From Anastrepha obliqua (taxonomy: Eukaryota; Arthropoda; Insecta; Diptera; Tephritidae): a stretch of 64,000 bases of DNA. The stretch lies in contig NC_072893.1 in NCBI RefSeq assembly GCF_027943255.1, positions 30,092,001 to 30,156,000 on the forward strand, written 5' to 3'. The notes beneath the pieces are model-generated. The model was not told the DNA's origin and did not search any database. It saw only the letters and a program-made list of their open reading frames with translations. Below, piece after piece: positions 11,069 through 23,049 of this stretch; positions within the stretch are counted from its first letter, which is position 1, and every line of letters begins with the position of its first letter. The position numbers were made by a program, and so were the translations under genes.

Positions 11069-13935
11069 ACGCGTTGCGAATAACACAGCCGCTCCTCTCC
11101 AAATGACAACCTTCACCCACTGTTCTTTTGGACTTGGTACCCCCTATTTTTGCTAACGAGGCTCTGTCGACCGAGTCAAGGCGGTATAACCTTGTCAACA
11201 CTTTTAGCTAATGTATGGAGATACCCGTGCCAAGAGCTGCATGGCTGGTAATGCCTAAATAATCAGTCTCCAACGTTCCCCTCCGATCAAAAACAACCAC
11301 CGTATTCACCAGGCCCCCTGTGACTTTTTCCTTGTCCCAAAACTTAAATTGCTACTCCTTCGACGCCGCTTTGAGTCGATAGAGGCCATTAAGGAAAACT
11401 CGCTGAAGGAGCTGAAGAAGATCTCTTCAAATGAGTTTGATGACTGGACTAATCGTTGGCATATGTGTACTTCGAATGGAGCCTGTTTTGAAGGCGACAA
11501 GACAAATTTTGATGCTTAAACAATTATTTTGCGTTTAATTAAACAATTCCCGGTACTTTTTTGACAGAATGTATGTATTCTGCTAAAAAAAAGTTAACAA
11601 TTTTGATTCTTTTAATTTTTTGAAGTTTGTTAAATTTTTTTGAATTTTGTACAAAGTTTGAAGCTTTGAGTTAAATCGTTTTTACTTTTATAAAAACATA
11701 AAAAAAAGTTGTATTAAAAGGAAATTGGTAAAACTTGTAATTAGTCGCGCTGCTTTTTTTCTGAACACAGGTGTATGTTTTTGAATATCTTCCCGAATCT
11801 CATCCATCAGTCGCTGTTGTTGTTACTTAGTTATTTAGAATATATTTCCCGAGCTCGAATTTAATTTCTGTACAAAGAGCTGAATTGTAGTTACGACTTT
11901 ATGTTTTGAGGTTAAAAAGTATCCACACTAAAAGGTAGAATCATTTATTTTTGCATCAGAAATTACAAAAGAAAATATCACTTTCCAGAAAGTAAATTCC
12001 TTTAACATTCCAGTTAAAACTAATATCGCGCTTCAGAAATTCACTTTCCGAATTAATTTACTTCACATTTTTCCCTCAACAAAATAATTTTCATATAATT
12101 ATTCTTCTGTAATTGAATGACCTTTTTGACTCTGACAACACTGAATACTGCTCTCAATTTGAATTACTTAATTTCACGCAATTTATCCGCAAAGGAGAAC
12201 GAAAGCCAACAACAACACGATGTTTAATAGAATCAGGATAGCCCATAAGTCATCATCACAATCCCATTAGCAAGTCTAAAGTGGGATTACAAAAAAACAA
12301 AAAAAAAACAAAAAAAAACGAAAAATGAAATAAAAACAAAAATGAAATAGAAACGAAAAAGAACAAAAACAAGAACAGTGCTATTTATCCCGCAATCACG
12401 AGCAGCATTGTGCGGTAGACCATTACCACCCTAAGCGTACACAATCCTCCTCCTCCTTCGCCACTTTTAAAAAACAATTCGAGCATTTGACACACCAAAA
12501 TCCACACAAAAGATGGCTACAGGGACGGCTGATAAAATGTGATACATACATACGTCCATAAGTATATACATATCTACATACCAAACCGAACACCCTCGAC
12601 GCACATGAATCCGCATATATTCGTACACCCTCCGCAGTGGGCACCATCAACAACACAAGTAAAACACGACGAGTGACTCCCTTGCGGCAGCGCTGCAATT
12701 ACAACAGCATCAGCCACAGCTACGGTCAACAAAATGAGCAAATAAACGCGAAAAATACAACAAATTGACTCTTGAATTTTCACGCCACGCAGGGTGTGGC
12801 ACAAGAACAAACTGAAAAGGCGATTGCAAACAATGGCCACATAGCAGGGGGTGGCTTCCGCTAATCTCACAATTGTGCGATGTTGTTAGTGTTTCTACTT
12901 GTTGTTGTGCTGTGCTGTTGTGACACGAGATAATTGCGCCCAACACGCAAACCGACACGAGATCAACACTCATTACTCAACGGGTGCGACATGTGGGATT
13001 TTCTACACACATACAGACATACGTTAACTGTTAACTGTAACAATGACAACACGCCTAAACACCTTTGGGGTGGCAGAATTTGGGAATGGAATATACTGCA
13101 ATTACGTGCCACCCCCAGCTAGCCCATAAGCTTTGTTATAACTGCACGCTGATATCTGTTAGTGGTAAAAAACAACTGCAATGAATCACACTCGGGTTGG
13201 GATGCCGCAGCGACCGAGCAGAATGGCATTTCGAGCATATGCTTCCAATCGTTTTAGTGGTGGTGCTCTTTTGGTTATCCTTTGTGATGACATATGTAGA
13301 TGGTGGGAGAGGGTGATAATACCCTAGCAATAATAAACAATTTAATTATTATTTGAGCGCGCACATAATTCCATATGTTCATACATAAGTACTAATGCAA
13401 GTACTTAGAGTCTGAGTATCCCCCTACTACACTTTAGAAGGCTTATCCGTAGCTACTTCCAATCCGCAATCCCTGCAAATGAAAGCACAGACATGAGTAA
13501 TAGGATACGCAAGAATCTATCTTGAAACCCCTGCTATGGTGCCCAGAAGGGGCATGTTAGGTTAGGCTGAGCTGGCTGAAAGCCTTGGCCCTTAGTGGTA
13601 CCTTTACGTTTCTTTGTAGTACACTTCGTGTAATAAATCTGCGTCCTTTACGAATATAAGTAAGCCCTGAAGCTCAAACCCCGAGAGACATTCTAACTTC
13701 TCATATTGTAGAGCTCGTAGGTATTTCATTCAGGTTCTAGTTAATGCAGGTCAAGAATATAGAAGATGCTCTAGAGTTTCTCTCTCAATCCAAGCCATTG
13801 CGAAATCCTTCAGTTACCATTGTTTCCGATCTCTACAAATGTGCCGCGAAAACATTGATAAGCAGGCTAGACAGGAGACTCTGGCGACGGTTGCATCGCA
13901 AATTTATAAGGTTGGGCTTCCCTTGACAGTCTGTT
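11069..13935. other. Long spacer without recognised features
   Basis: 11.1-11.5 kb is of ordinary composition, 11.5-12.4 kb is strongly AT-rich with an A-rich run near 12290-12340, and 12.4-13.3 kb looks unique. GTTAGGTTAGGCTGAGC near 13556 resembles a simple motif common in fly intergenic DNA. Frames at 12423-12973 and 13136-13330 show no motif. Nothing supports a gene. Confidence 0.5.
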
Positions 13936-13939
13936 GTCT

Positions 13940-14345
13940 GCTTCTGGAAAGATGAGTCTCGTGTCAATACAGCGAGCGTTAGGCTAGTGCGCAAAACGTG
14001 CAAGGTCGAGAGATCCTTTTGGCCACATGTACATCGGGGACGCGCGAGAAAACTCCTAAGGCTATCCAAGCTCCAGCCCTCGAATTTGGTATGTATCCTT
14101 ACTGGACATGGTCTGTTAGTTGTCCATGCGGTGAGACTTGGCATTGCTTCAAGTCCTTTCTGCATAAGCTGTCTGGAGAACGAAATGGTCATCATCAATC
14201 ATCTCTACACCTTCTTCTCAGCTGCCCTGCTCTGGTTGGGCAAAGGTTTAGACACTAGGCTCTCACTTTTTCACTATACCTGAAGATATTGTGGGTTTAA
14301 ATATCACACATCCGGTGAAACTCATCAGTAGCTTGAAGCGGTTAA
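13940..14345 (+). pseudogene. C-terminal tail of an R1-like retrotransposon
   Basis: The plus strand reads TASVRLVRKTCKVER, then KLLRLSKLQPSNLVCILTGH, then CISCLENEMVIINHL, a degenerate CCHC knuckle, and after frame changes HPVKLISSLKRLI before a stop near 14350. This matches the end of an ORF2 protein, where the knuckle probably binds nucleic acid. Reverse transcriptase is absent. It is related in layout to family A but distinct in sequence. Confidence 0.6.
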
Positions 14346-14929
14346 TATGAACGTAAATCGCCACCGCTAGTCATCATTCGTCACGTCAGACGCAAAGGGT
14401 TGAAGACAGAGTTGAGAAAGTCTTACCTCGCTAAAGTATCTTCTAGACATTGCCTCTTCTGATTATCAATTATTTGTATCGAAAGCATATACTCTTGAGG
14501 TCTTATGTTCTACCGGGGGTGGCAGGAGTTGAGAAGAAGAAGAAAGCATATGATTTGCCTGATCAGCATTTTTACTCCTACGACGAAGTCAAAAAATTTG
14601 TTACTTTATAGATAGCCTTCAAGAGTAAAATTCATGCGCTACCCTTAAAGTAGTGGCAAACGATGGACCATTACGTCTTAAGGAAGGCGAATCTATACAA
14701 GATGATGACTCTACTGATATCACCTTTTTTTGTTTTTGGCGGTGAAGTTGGGTAAATAATGCCATCGCACCATATAGTAACCATCGTCACTACGTGTGTG
14801 GTGATCCCACTAAAATCATCCCTCCTTTTCTCTTGGATTTTTCCCTCGACCCAAGACGGCGTCCTAAGAAAGACACATCCACTTACTCACCTTGTTTCCA
14901 GGGTCACCTGTTTTGAAAAACATATGCTT
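14346..14929. other. Spacer, nothing recognised
   Basis: Probably 3' untranslated debris of the preceding retroelement and unique sequence. No motif, terminal repeat or coding frame is supported. Confidence 0.45.
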
Positions 14930-15057
14930 AATATTCCTTAGCACAAGTTTCTATTTCACGCTTGTATTTTCGGATAATATCCTTAACGAATTTTGCGACG
15001 GCACTCCATTTTTCTTCGCCTATCGTCATTTCCTCGATTAATTCTTTAGGTGCACAT

Positions 15058-15656
15058 TAGGCCGGGTCGATTTGTGGGGAGGCAAAAAAATCGCCCATTG
15101 CTCTGTGAAAATCATATTCTAGGGATCAAAATAAGAAACTTTGCCGAAGGAACCATACCTCTAAAACGAATTCTGATGTCCCCCAATTTGCGTCGAACTT
15201 TTAGTTTCTTTTGTGGGGAGGCAAAAAAATCGCCCATTGCTCTGTGAAAGTCATATTCTAGGGATCAAAATAAGTAACTTTGCCGAAGGAACCATACCTC
15301 TAAAACGAATTCTGATGTCCCCCAATTTGGGTCGAACTTTTTAGTTTCTTTTCTCATGTAAAAGCCAAAAAGGGTGATATTTTGAAATGATTGCATGGAG
15401 AACCCCCCAGGGGAGTTCCAGGGGGTATGCCACTGGCATGGGTGGATCGGCCGTCCAAAGTTAGTGGGGGTCGGTCATACATTTGGACTCGATTGGAGCA
15501 CTCTAAATGGGTCAAAGTGGGATTTTTCGTTCGACCCAAATTGGGGACATCAGAATTCGTTTTAGAGGTATGGTTCCTTCGGCAAAGTTTCTTATTTTGA
15601 TCCCTAGAATACGATTTTCACAGAGCAATGAGCGATTTTTAAATCGACCCGCCCTA
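15058..15656. mobile_element. hAT-like non-autonomous fold-back element
   Basis: A 599-bp element with 8-bp target-site duplications GTGCACAT at 15050-15057 and 15657-15664. The termini are TAGGCCGGGTCGATTT (left) and the complement TAGGGCGGGTCGATTT (right). The inverted arms then match for more than 130 bases (for example TTGCTCTGTGAAAATC, CCGAAGGAACCATACCTC and AACGAATTCTGATGTCCC). An 8-bp duplication with TAGGG-type ends fits the hAT superfamily. There is no coding capacity; the middle (15370-15530) is unique. It sits inside the R1-like relic, so it is younger than that copy. Confidence 0.85.
15074..15351. repeat. Tandem duplication of the left arm (two 139-bp units)
   Basis: The unit starting GTGGGGAGGCAAAAAAATCG begins at 15074 and again at 15213, with only a few differences. 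The right arm at 15540-15640 has a single inverted equivalent. The duplication makes the left arm of the element twice as long as the right. Confidence 0.9.
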
Positions 15657-16330
15657 GTGCACATACACCAAAAGCTCGTCCGCTCAAAAACTGTGTGAGT
15701 TAACTATTGCTCCACTGTGCTTTCTTTCTACCCACTTTTTTAAATCGGGTATTAGTTTCGCTGTCCATCTACCATAATGTTCAGAGTTGCATATTGTTTG
15801 TCAAAGGTTGTAAGTTTGAATTTTAATGTCGGAGAAGCATGGTCCTGAAATTCCTCAGATTTTTATCTTCCATGGTTCCGCTGATAACTAAAACCATTGC
15901 TTCTGTGCAGTTCTGTATGATGTAGCCACTCTGAGAGCGAAGGTGCGTTACACAGATTCTAAAGTTGTACGCCTGGATTTCACCCGTAGCGAATCTTTCC
16001 ATAATTCGCATCCGTATAGAAGAATTGAGTTCGTCGTGTCCATTAAAATTTTTCGCTAGCTCTGAGTTGGACCTCCAAGATTTGCTACGAGCTTACTTAG
16101 CATGGCGCTTACTTTGGCAATTCCTGTGTCAGCAATAAGTTAATCTTAAGTCTAGTTGCACTCCCAGGTATTTGACACCGAGTTCTTGCATATCTATTTC
16201 TAATGGGGCATGTCTGCAGGTTACAAGGTTAAGCTCTGTTTTCTCTGTGGACAATTCTAATCCGTAGTCCTCTAGCCATGGCTGTACTCTAGATTTGCCT
16301 TGACCTTAAGGTTAGAGGATCAAACCGCTC

Positions 16331-17125
16331 GAAGTAACCCAACGTAAATCCACTTTATGTAGCTTTAAATCCTGAGGAATGATTCCGATACTAGAAAATT
16401 GGTTTCGCTACAATTTAACGCCAATAACCTTTAAGAACCCTTCCTGTTTGATCTAATTGTGACTAGCGAGTGCTCGGAAACTTCGCTGCTTTGACATATT
16501 GTAAAAATTTCACCGACAAACTTTGCTAAGAGCGCGAAAGGCGGATATCGTAAAATATATAAGAGCCCAGAGACTATGTTGGTTTGACCAATTAGTCTAC
16601 GCCTCACAAAAATCTAACGGTTACCAAAGACAGCTGCCTTTTATCGAAGTATCCAGGTAAACGAAGCCTGACTTGCTCAGAATACTAAAAATCAGAAACT
16701 GGAGAACGATTACCGGAATGATGTGAGTAGAGACCTCGCGTAAGTGAAAACAAAGCCAAAGCTGGAAACAGATGCTGCCTCAAAAGAAAAGGAAAGCGAT
16801 TTGAAGCACAGGAATAATCCGTTTCGCAGTGTTAACAAATATAGTTGCTTCAGCCGAATCGATGTTGGGAGGCTGTGACGACCAGGTTATTCTGCCGGCG
16901 TCTGTCAATTACGCCTTTTTATTATACAATCACTGATGTCAAATCACCAGGGCAAGTTACACGATGGACTATTATCTGCAAATGATAAAACTTTATTATG
17001 ATCGCTGCAAGGGTACGGTTATCTCTCGCAGAGGTGGCCTGAATTGACCCCGCTGTACTAGACCAGATTATTAAGAAAATAGATTTCCAAATATGAAAAA
17101 TACAATTAACTAAAGTCTAAGGTCT
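16331..17125. other. Spacer, probably older retroelement debris
   Basis: ANFAKSAKGGYRKIYKSPE-like plus-strand codons near 16515-16575 hint at degraded coding sequence, but no domain was recognised. No other structure is visible. Confidence 0.4.
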
Positions 17126-17702
17126 ATGCTAATAAAACTTCATCGAACCCTCAAAATAAGGAGAATCCAAGGCCTTGCACAAATTCAACCGGGTGAATGC
17201 AACAAAGAAAAATTGATTTGCCGCAGGTTTCACCCTTTCAGACACCTGCTTGAGCCAGGGCCGCCTCCCAGCCACGTCAGGAAACACCTCATCAATTACG
17301 CCGACGAGATCCAGGACAAAACGAACAGACATCTACTGGACCAGACAGCGTTAAAACAGACAATAAACGACATTCGGCTCCCGACCACCGAATGCCGTAA
17401 TTAGAGTCCAACCACCACCTACAGCAGATGAAGAGCTCCAGCTTCCCCGTGAGATCCGCGTAACACAGACACTGGCACACTGGCTACTTATCCAGAATTG
17501 AGCCCGATATACTAAGCATATGTGCTGCATGTGAAGGCACCCCGCTCGACACTCACCACCTTTTCGCATGGCCCTCAAAACCCAATCATTTAGCATCCCT
17601 TTCCCTCTGGACCTAACCTGTCGAAACAGCATTTTTCTAGGGCCTACCTTTACATGAGTTAGACGCAGACAGGGCTTGTATTACTGCTGCAACAACAACA
17701 AC
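17126..17702 (+). pseudogene. C-terminal region and CAACAA tail of a non-LTR element
   Basis: The plus strand encodes PPPSHVRKHLINYADEIQD, then TNRHLLDQTALKQTINDIRL, then PPTADEELQLPREIRVT after a frame change. Remains of a cysteine/histidine-containing end follow (the translated region near 17515-17610), then non-coding DNA and a CAACAACAACAACA tail at 17690-17702. This is the end of a retrotransposon ORF2. Stops occur from 17402 onward. The exact clade is not determined. Confidence 0.6.
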
Positions 17703-19225
17703 ATTGAAAATTGGGCTTATCGGATCCACGGCACTGTACGAAGCTATAGCGCACAGTTTTGATAATGTCACATTCAATTAATACCTCACATGTTTTATTC
17801 CATTGCCGCGTAAGTCGTACATTAGATGTTTAGTCGAGGATTTTCTCCGTTTCTTTATGTCGTCTTCGAGGAGCAGATGATTTTTTTGAGAAAATGTTCA
17901 GTTCACTCGTAACCTTAACAATAATCTGTGTCCGGTTGTCCAAAAAAGTTACAGCAATACATTATAGAGATTACCACCTCTCAAACCAATCAGATTAATC
18001 AACTTCCCAGCTAGCGGACTAGTGACGGCCAGCAAAAAGAGCCCAATCGAGTCATAAAGCTAGGATGAATAATTCATGGAGCCGCAGGCTTACCATACCC
18101 GAAAACAAACTACAAAACTACACACCTCCTTTGTCCTCACTACAACCGACCTCCGACTTTTTCTAAGCTGAACAGCATTTGTTTGCCATCTACACAATTT
18201 CGCTTCAAGGATAAAAAATGAGAATTCTTACAAACGAGACTCATTCTGGGTATTTATTGATTTTCCCAACCCTTCGCGGTAAATAGAGAGCACATCGTAA
18301 ATCCAAAACAACTGCGAACCCAGTTTATTTACTCACTTTTACATGTATGTATGTGTATGTGTGCTTATTCTGTGTATTCATCACACGAATAAAAAAAGCC
18401 AACAAACTAGCAGCGGAGAGATAGACTCACTAGGGCTGCAGACGAAACAGATATCAGGTAACTTGAATCTGGTTTCGGTGCTTTGCTGCTGCTTCAGTCA
18501 ATGCTGAGTTCACGATGGTCACCCACCCGCCGATGAAACTCCCGCAAGCACCTTGGCGTCGCGACAATGGCTACGTGCATATATCACCCTTGCTGTGCTC
18601 AGTGCCCTGTTTGCGTGCTTACCCGGCGCCTTCCATGTCGCATGTGCTGCGTAATAGCAGAGTCAACGGGAAAAGCTAAAGCAGCAGTGCTGGCGTCAGT
18701 AGCAAAGCAGCACCACCAGTATCCTTGCGTGCTTCCCTGGTTTACCAACTTGACACATACACACACACATGCGCAAACAACCAAACGAAGTGGGGGTGGA
18801 CAGCGCAGTTAGACTGGCAGGTGAGGCATCACTGAATCGAATGATGAAGTTTCACTCTGCCGCCTGTGCTGCTCCCGTTGCGTTTCCGTTTAGTTTTTGG
18901 TTTCTGTCGTTTGGCTTTCTTTTCAACGCTGGTGTTGTTAGCATTTTTTGGGAGGGTAAAGTTGTTAAAATAAGTTTTCAGAGATATACATAGACAAATA
19001 TATATGTGTATATAAAAAGCAAGCGGACGGACAACGCAGAATAGGTGTATATGTATGCATGTAGGAAGGATGATTGGGTGCTGGAAGTTGGCAGGCGATC
19101 GATATTCGGTTAGCAGATAAACGATGTGTACTGAGATACGAAAGCGTCCCGACATGTGTGCACGAGTATCTCTATTTAGATACTATATGATGATATGTGT
19201 GTATGTATATGATATATATATATGT
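17703..19225. other. Spacer with microsatellites
   Basis: Contains TGTATGTATGTGTATGTG near 18340, a CA run near 18757 and TATATATATGTATAC near 19210. The part at 18480-18950 is GC-richer and may be unique conserved non-coding DNA. No reading frame has a motif. Confidence 0.5.
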
Positions 19226-20005
19226 ATACTAGGGTGGTCCCTAGATAGGTAGGTGAAATTGTTGAACCGCCAGTCTGGCACTCCCGAAGCAGCACTAAAG
19301 AGCCGTTTTGATACAATTATGCAGATATCTACAGCCAGTCAGAGCTGTTGATGAAATGGAGAAGATTGATGGGACTTAAGTTGGCACCCCATCCCAGACT
19401 GTCGAAGAAAGTAGTACCCAGGGACCTTAATCGTCCAGCTGCCATACCCCGACATTTACAGAGGGAGTGTTGAACTGTCTCTCTCTCTCTCTCTGAAAGA
19501 AAGAAAGAAGCTGTGGGGACCATTTCTGCAGTGGGGGTTAATAGTAAACCTAGCTTTTCCGCGTATGTGTCGATCGTCAAATGACTGGTAAGCACAGCTA
19601 CGAATTTGGAAATTGAATGGCGTGGAGTCTCCAGGGCTTTCTAAGTCATCCATCTATTGTACTGAGGCCAACGGGTTTTTGAAATAGCACAGAAATAGAG
19701 CTTTCCTGAGAAATAAGTTGTGCAATTCCTCTTTAACAACAGTTAGGGGGAGGCCGAGAAGGAGGTCTCTGAGACCACTTCCGTCCTCTTCCGGACAAGC
19801 TCATCAGCAATTTTATTTCAGGCTATGTTCCTATGTTCCTATATCCTGGAATCCAGATCATAGAAATGTTACCTGCATTCACGAGAGATTTGATCTACTG
19901 CTTACAGGAATTGACGAGTTCGGATCTGCACCATGCCGTCGTCAGAGCTTTAATCGCCCCTTGACTATGGGAAAAATGTTAATACCACTAAGATTTTAGT
20001 CCTCT
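19226..20005 (-). pseudogene. Family A RNase H and 3' end, minus strand
   Basis: On the minus strand: HSQGAIKALTTAW near 19990 (the RNase H DS motif reads HS), IWIPGYRNI near 19850, a tail with FVYQS-type TPRHS region near 19610, and GRLRSLGTTFFDSLGWGANL ending HFINSSDWL with a stop at 19329-19331. About 100 bases of 3' untranslated sequence follow. A CT/GAAA simple repeat (19480-19512) interrupts the knuckle-coding region. The first half of RNase H is lost at a junction near 20005. Confidence 0.75.
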
Positions 20006-20039
20006 GAAGCGTCACTGGCATAAACTATCAATACCTGGA

Positions 20040-20440
20040 GATTTGAACGGGGAAAACGAATGATTCTGTTGACAGCCAGGATAGATGTCAGGGAAACTCC
20101 TCCTGTCGACTCGTGTCATCAGTACAAGCTAGAGCAAAAGAATTTTGCGGAAAATGAGCATTAAGAAAAATTTGTAAAGACTGTTCGGCGGATTCAGCCC
20201 ACTCCCTATTCTCTCCTTTGACAAGAGTTTTACATGAAAGAACCTTGGAGAGGATCTTTCTGAGTCTGGCAGAGTCTTTCACGGATTCTATGGATTCGTA
20301 GTACTCTTTCCAGAAGTTCTTCTCCGCATTTCTAATGGCTTTACTATATTCTCTCGAAATTAGCCGGTAAGCTTGATTGTTTCTCTCCTAAACTTCTCTT
20401 TCAAATCGGTCAGCGTCTTGCTTTGCCAGCGACGAAAGTC
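20040..20440 (-). pseudogene. Pre-reverse-transcriptase linker of a non-LTR element
   Basis: The minus strand reads KDFRRWQSKTLTDLKEKFRR near 20440-20380, then RLRKILSKVLSCKTLVKGEN near 20265, and SLQIFLNAHFPQNS near 20165. This arrangement (basic helix, LRKILSK, then HFP) is typical of the segment between endonuclease and reverse transcriptase in R1/Jockey-type proteins. The reverse transcriptase itself is missing; the next preserved part on the same strand is RNase H at 20005. Both may be one internally deleted copy. Confidence 0.55.
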
Positions 20441-20481
20441 CTTCTTGCTAAATGATATTGGACAGGCCACATTAAAGGCAC

Positions 20482-20573
20482 ACTGTGTTTTTGCACGAAA
20501 AAGCTCCTCATAAAATAACATCTGCCATTGGGAGGCGGCATACAACTGTAGGTCCCTTCATTTTTGGAAAAAC
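20482..20573 (+). mobile_element. SINE fragment (body only)
   Basis: CACGAAAAAGCTCCTCATAA and ACTGTAGGTCCCTTCATTT match the body of the SINE at 9044. The tRNA-like head and the tail are absent. Confidence 0.7.
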
Positions 20574-22287
20574 AAAAGAAATCAGGCTTTTCAATAGATG
20601 GCACTACAGAATCTGGGCATAATCACATGTCTGCGTTTCCTAACCGGCTTATGACACCACTAATAGATAATGCCTGCTGCTTGCTGTTTATTATCAATAG
20701 TCGAAGCTCTTTGCCAACTGCCTGTCAACTGTATAACAGCTTCACTTCCCGAGTGCAGATAAATACGTTTAGGAGTTTCATCGCGTAATAGATTGAAGCT
20801 ATGCTAATTGTTCCCTTAAATTTATATTACAGATGTACACCTCTCATATGTATTAACTCTGCCCACCTTCCTTCTACATCTTCTACTTTAAGTTCTTATG
20901 AAATTCAAAAGCTCGAGCACAGTCCGGACTGCCGTAAAACACTTAGCCCGAGCGAAACCACACTCGATCTCCACTCTTTTCGTTAAGCCTGCATATTTTG
21001 TGACGCTCTCATTCGTACCTAATTTTTTAGCCAAACATCTTGCCCTCTATTTTCTAAGCTAATAGTCATTCCAAAGATTTAAACCGCAACTTACTCAATC
21101 AGCATTTGAAGGGAGCATCAGCGCTGCAACATTTTCTCAGCTGATGGCTAATTATCCATCAAATTATGGTCATATAGACGCACCTTTTCAACAACATTAG
21201 TTACGCATGCCAACGCCTACGCCCACACCCACACCCTAGTAGGAATAAGGACTGCTATATAACGAGCGGCGAGACCAAAAAACATCTGCCAGATAGTTAA
21301 ACAATCTGTCAGACTGACGCATGCCACAGCGTTGCCTTGATGTACCCTACACACACATACGTACAAGTACATAGACGCCCCCATACTCACAAACTAACGT
21401 AATCGCCAAGGCAACCACGCAGCCAAACACTAAACAGAAAATGAGACCATCAAATAAAAAAGCATAAAAAATAAAATAGGGCAGGCAACCCCTGCAACGT
21501 GTTCACACCTTGCCACGGGGAGATAACCGATTTTCGAACAAAACTAAAATTCTACCAGCATAACAACAATAATAATAAATCAGTAAAAATTAAGGGCGGA
21601 AACGGGTAGAAAGAGAAAAAAAAAAAAACAAAACAACTGGATTGAACTCCTTAATTTCTCGTTTTCTTTCTTTATTAGCAAACCACAAAAACAAATCGAC
21701 AACAAACTGAAGCTGGAAGTTGTTGGACTGCCGCGGACGCAGTTGTAGCAGCAGCCGTTTCTTGGCGCATGCCATTGACCCAGGCACTCGCGGAGCCACC
21801 GTTGTAGCGGTCAATAGCCCTTCAGTGGCCAAAATGATCGCTAAATGCGTCGCGCAGATGGGGGAGCCAAAGCAACTGTAAAGCCTGTACAGCCGTTAAG
21901 GATAATTGCCATTCATTCAGCTGTTCGTAAAAGGGATGATGTATCAGAGTTAAGAGTTAAAAGCTAAGAGTTAAGAATATCGTAAGGAGGTCAGAAAGAG
22001 GTAGAGCGAAAGTAAAGACAAGTAAATACTAAAGGCAATTGGATTATTATTTTCAACAGTTTTGATTATGAAACCGCTTTTATAACTAATTTTCGCAGAA
22101 AAAAAATTTTAAGGATAGATATTACTCATAAATCTCACATAGTATGTAAATCTTCCAGAAAATTAAGAAAAAAAATTTTTAATTATTTTTAATTATTTTT
22201 TTTTTAATTTTGAATTTGTTTTTTTTCATGATTTAATACCATTACGCATTAATTTCATACTTTTTGTCTTGTAAAAATAAAATAAAT
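20574..22287. other. Spacer, nothing recognised
   Basis: Unique-looking sequence, including an A-rich intergenic part at 21440-21640 and a strongly AT-rich end near 22160-22260. No coding or repeat structure is supported. Confidence 0.5.
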
Positions 22288-22368
22288 AATTGGCGCGTAC
22301 ACTTCTGTTAGGTGTTTGGCTGAGCTCCTCCTCCTATTTGTGGCGTGCGTCTTGCTGTTGTTCAACAA
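22288..22368 (-). mobile_element. SINE 3' fragment, inverted
   Basis: AATTGGCGCGTACAC followed by GAGCTCCTCCTCCTATTTG and GGCGTGCGTCTTG is the reverse complement of the SINE 3' end. The rest of the element is missing. Confidence 0.75.
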
Positions 22369-23048
22369 ATATCTTGTACACTAATCAAAAAAGGAGGGAA
22401 CCAAAGTGTTTTACGAACGCTGAGTTCCAATCCGTACAAAAAAATTACATTAGAAGAACTTTGTTTTATTTAAATCCTAAATTTGATTCCAGCAAAAATC
22501 AAAACTATATTTTAAGGAAAAATTTTTTTGACCAATAACTCACTTTTTAATGAGAAGTTTTTTTGCGAAAAAATTATTTTTTTTTGTTAAAATCGAAAAA
22601 ATGGTAAAAAAAAAACTTTTTAAGTATTTGCATGGAGAAAAGTAAATACTAACTTCAACTCAATGCCAGCTAATTCTTCCTCTCCTAACCGCTTAAGAAG
22701 TTTTGGCCGAGTTTAACAAAGCGCACCAGTCGTTCCTGTCTCATGCTATCCGACCGTTCAGCAGTTGGACACATCAAGTTTTTATTTTTTTATTTTTTTT
22801 TTAGTTTTTTTTTTAATGTTATTGCAATCTGTTTTAAATTTAAACAATAATTAATTTATATAATTAACTTAAACTAATAGCGCGATCTTGAAGAGCGCGA
22901 GATAGGTGAAGTCCAAGTTCACCTACAAAATTTGCTCACCATATACTCCAGAAATAGCATACAAAAGCACGAAGTAAGAGCCGTGACATTTTATTATTAT
23001 TATTTATTTATTTATTATTACTATTATTATTTTTTGTTCTTATTTATA
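22369..23048. other. AT-rich spacer
   Basis: Long T and A runs (22540-22620, 22780-22830, 22990-23040) surround a short RTE fragment. No gene is seen. Confidence 0.5.
22704..22783 (-). mobile_element. RTE 3' tail fragment
   Basis: The reverse complement (CTTGATGTGTCCAACTGCTG, then GCGCTTTGTTAAACTCGGCC) matches the RTE relic at 26535-26600 base for base over most of its length. Only 80 bases are kept. Confidence 0.65.
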
Positions 23049-23049
23049 T

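Larger units (their letters stand above)
14930..16330 (-). pseudogene. R1-like reverse transcriptase 3' half, split by a hAT-like element
   Basis: From about 16330 leftward the minus strand holds an NTWECN-type region near 16160 (KYLGV-like), then GIAKVSAMLSKLVANLGGP, NSILLYGCELWKDSL near 16010, FALRVATSYRTAQKQWF near 15930, and WTAKLIPDLKKWVERKH near 15760-15720. LTQFLSG follows near 15690. After the inserted element the reading continues at 15049 as PKELIEEMTIGEEKWSAVA to about 14930. Stops and frameshifts are frequent. The knuckle region between LTQFLSG and EEMTIGEEKW is missing. The target-primed integration role is inferred from the family. Confidence 0.65.
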
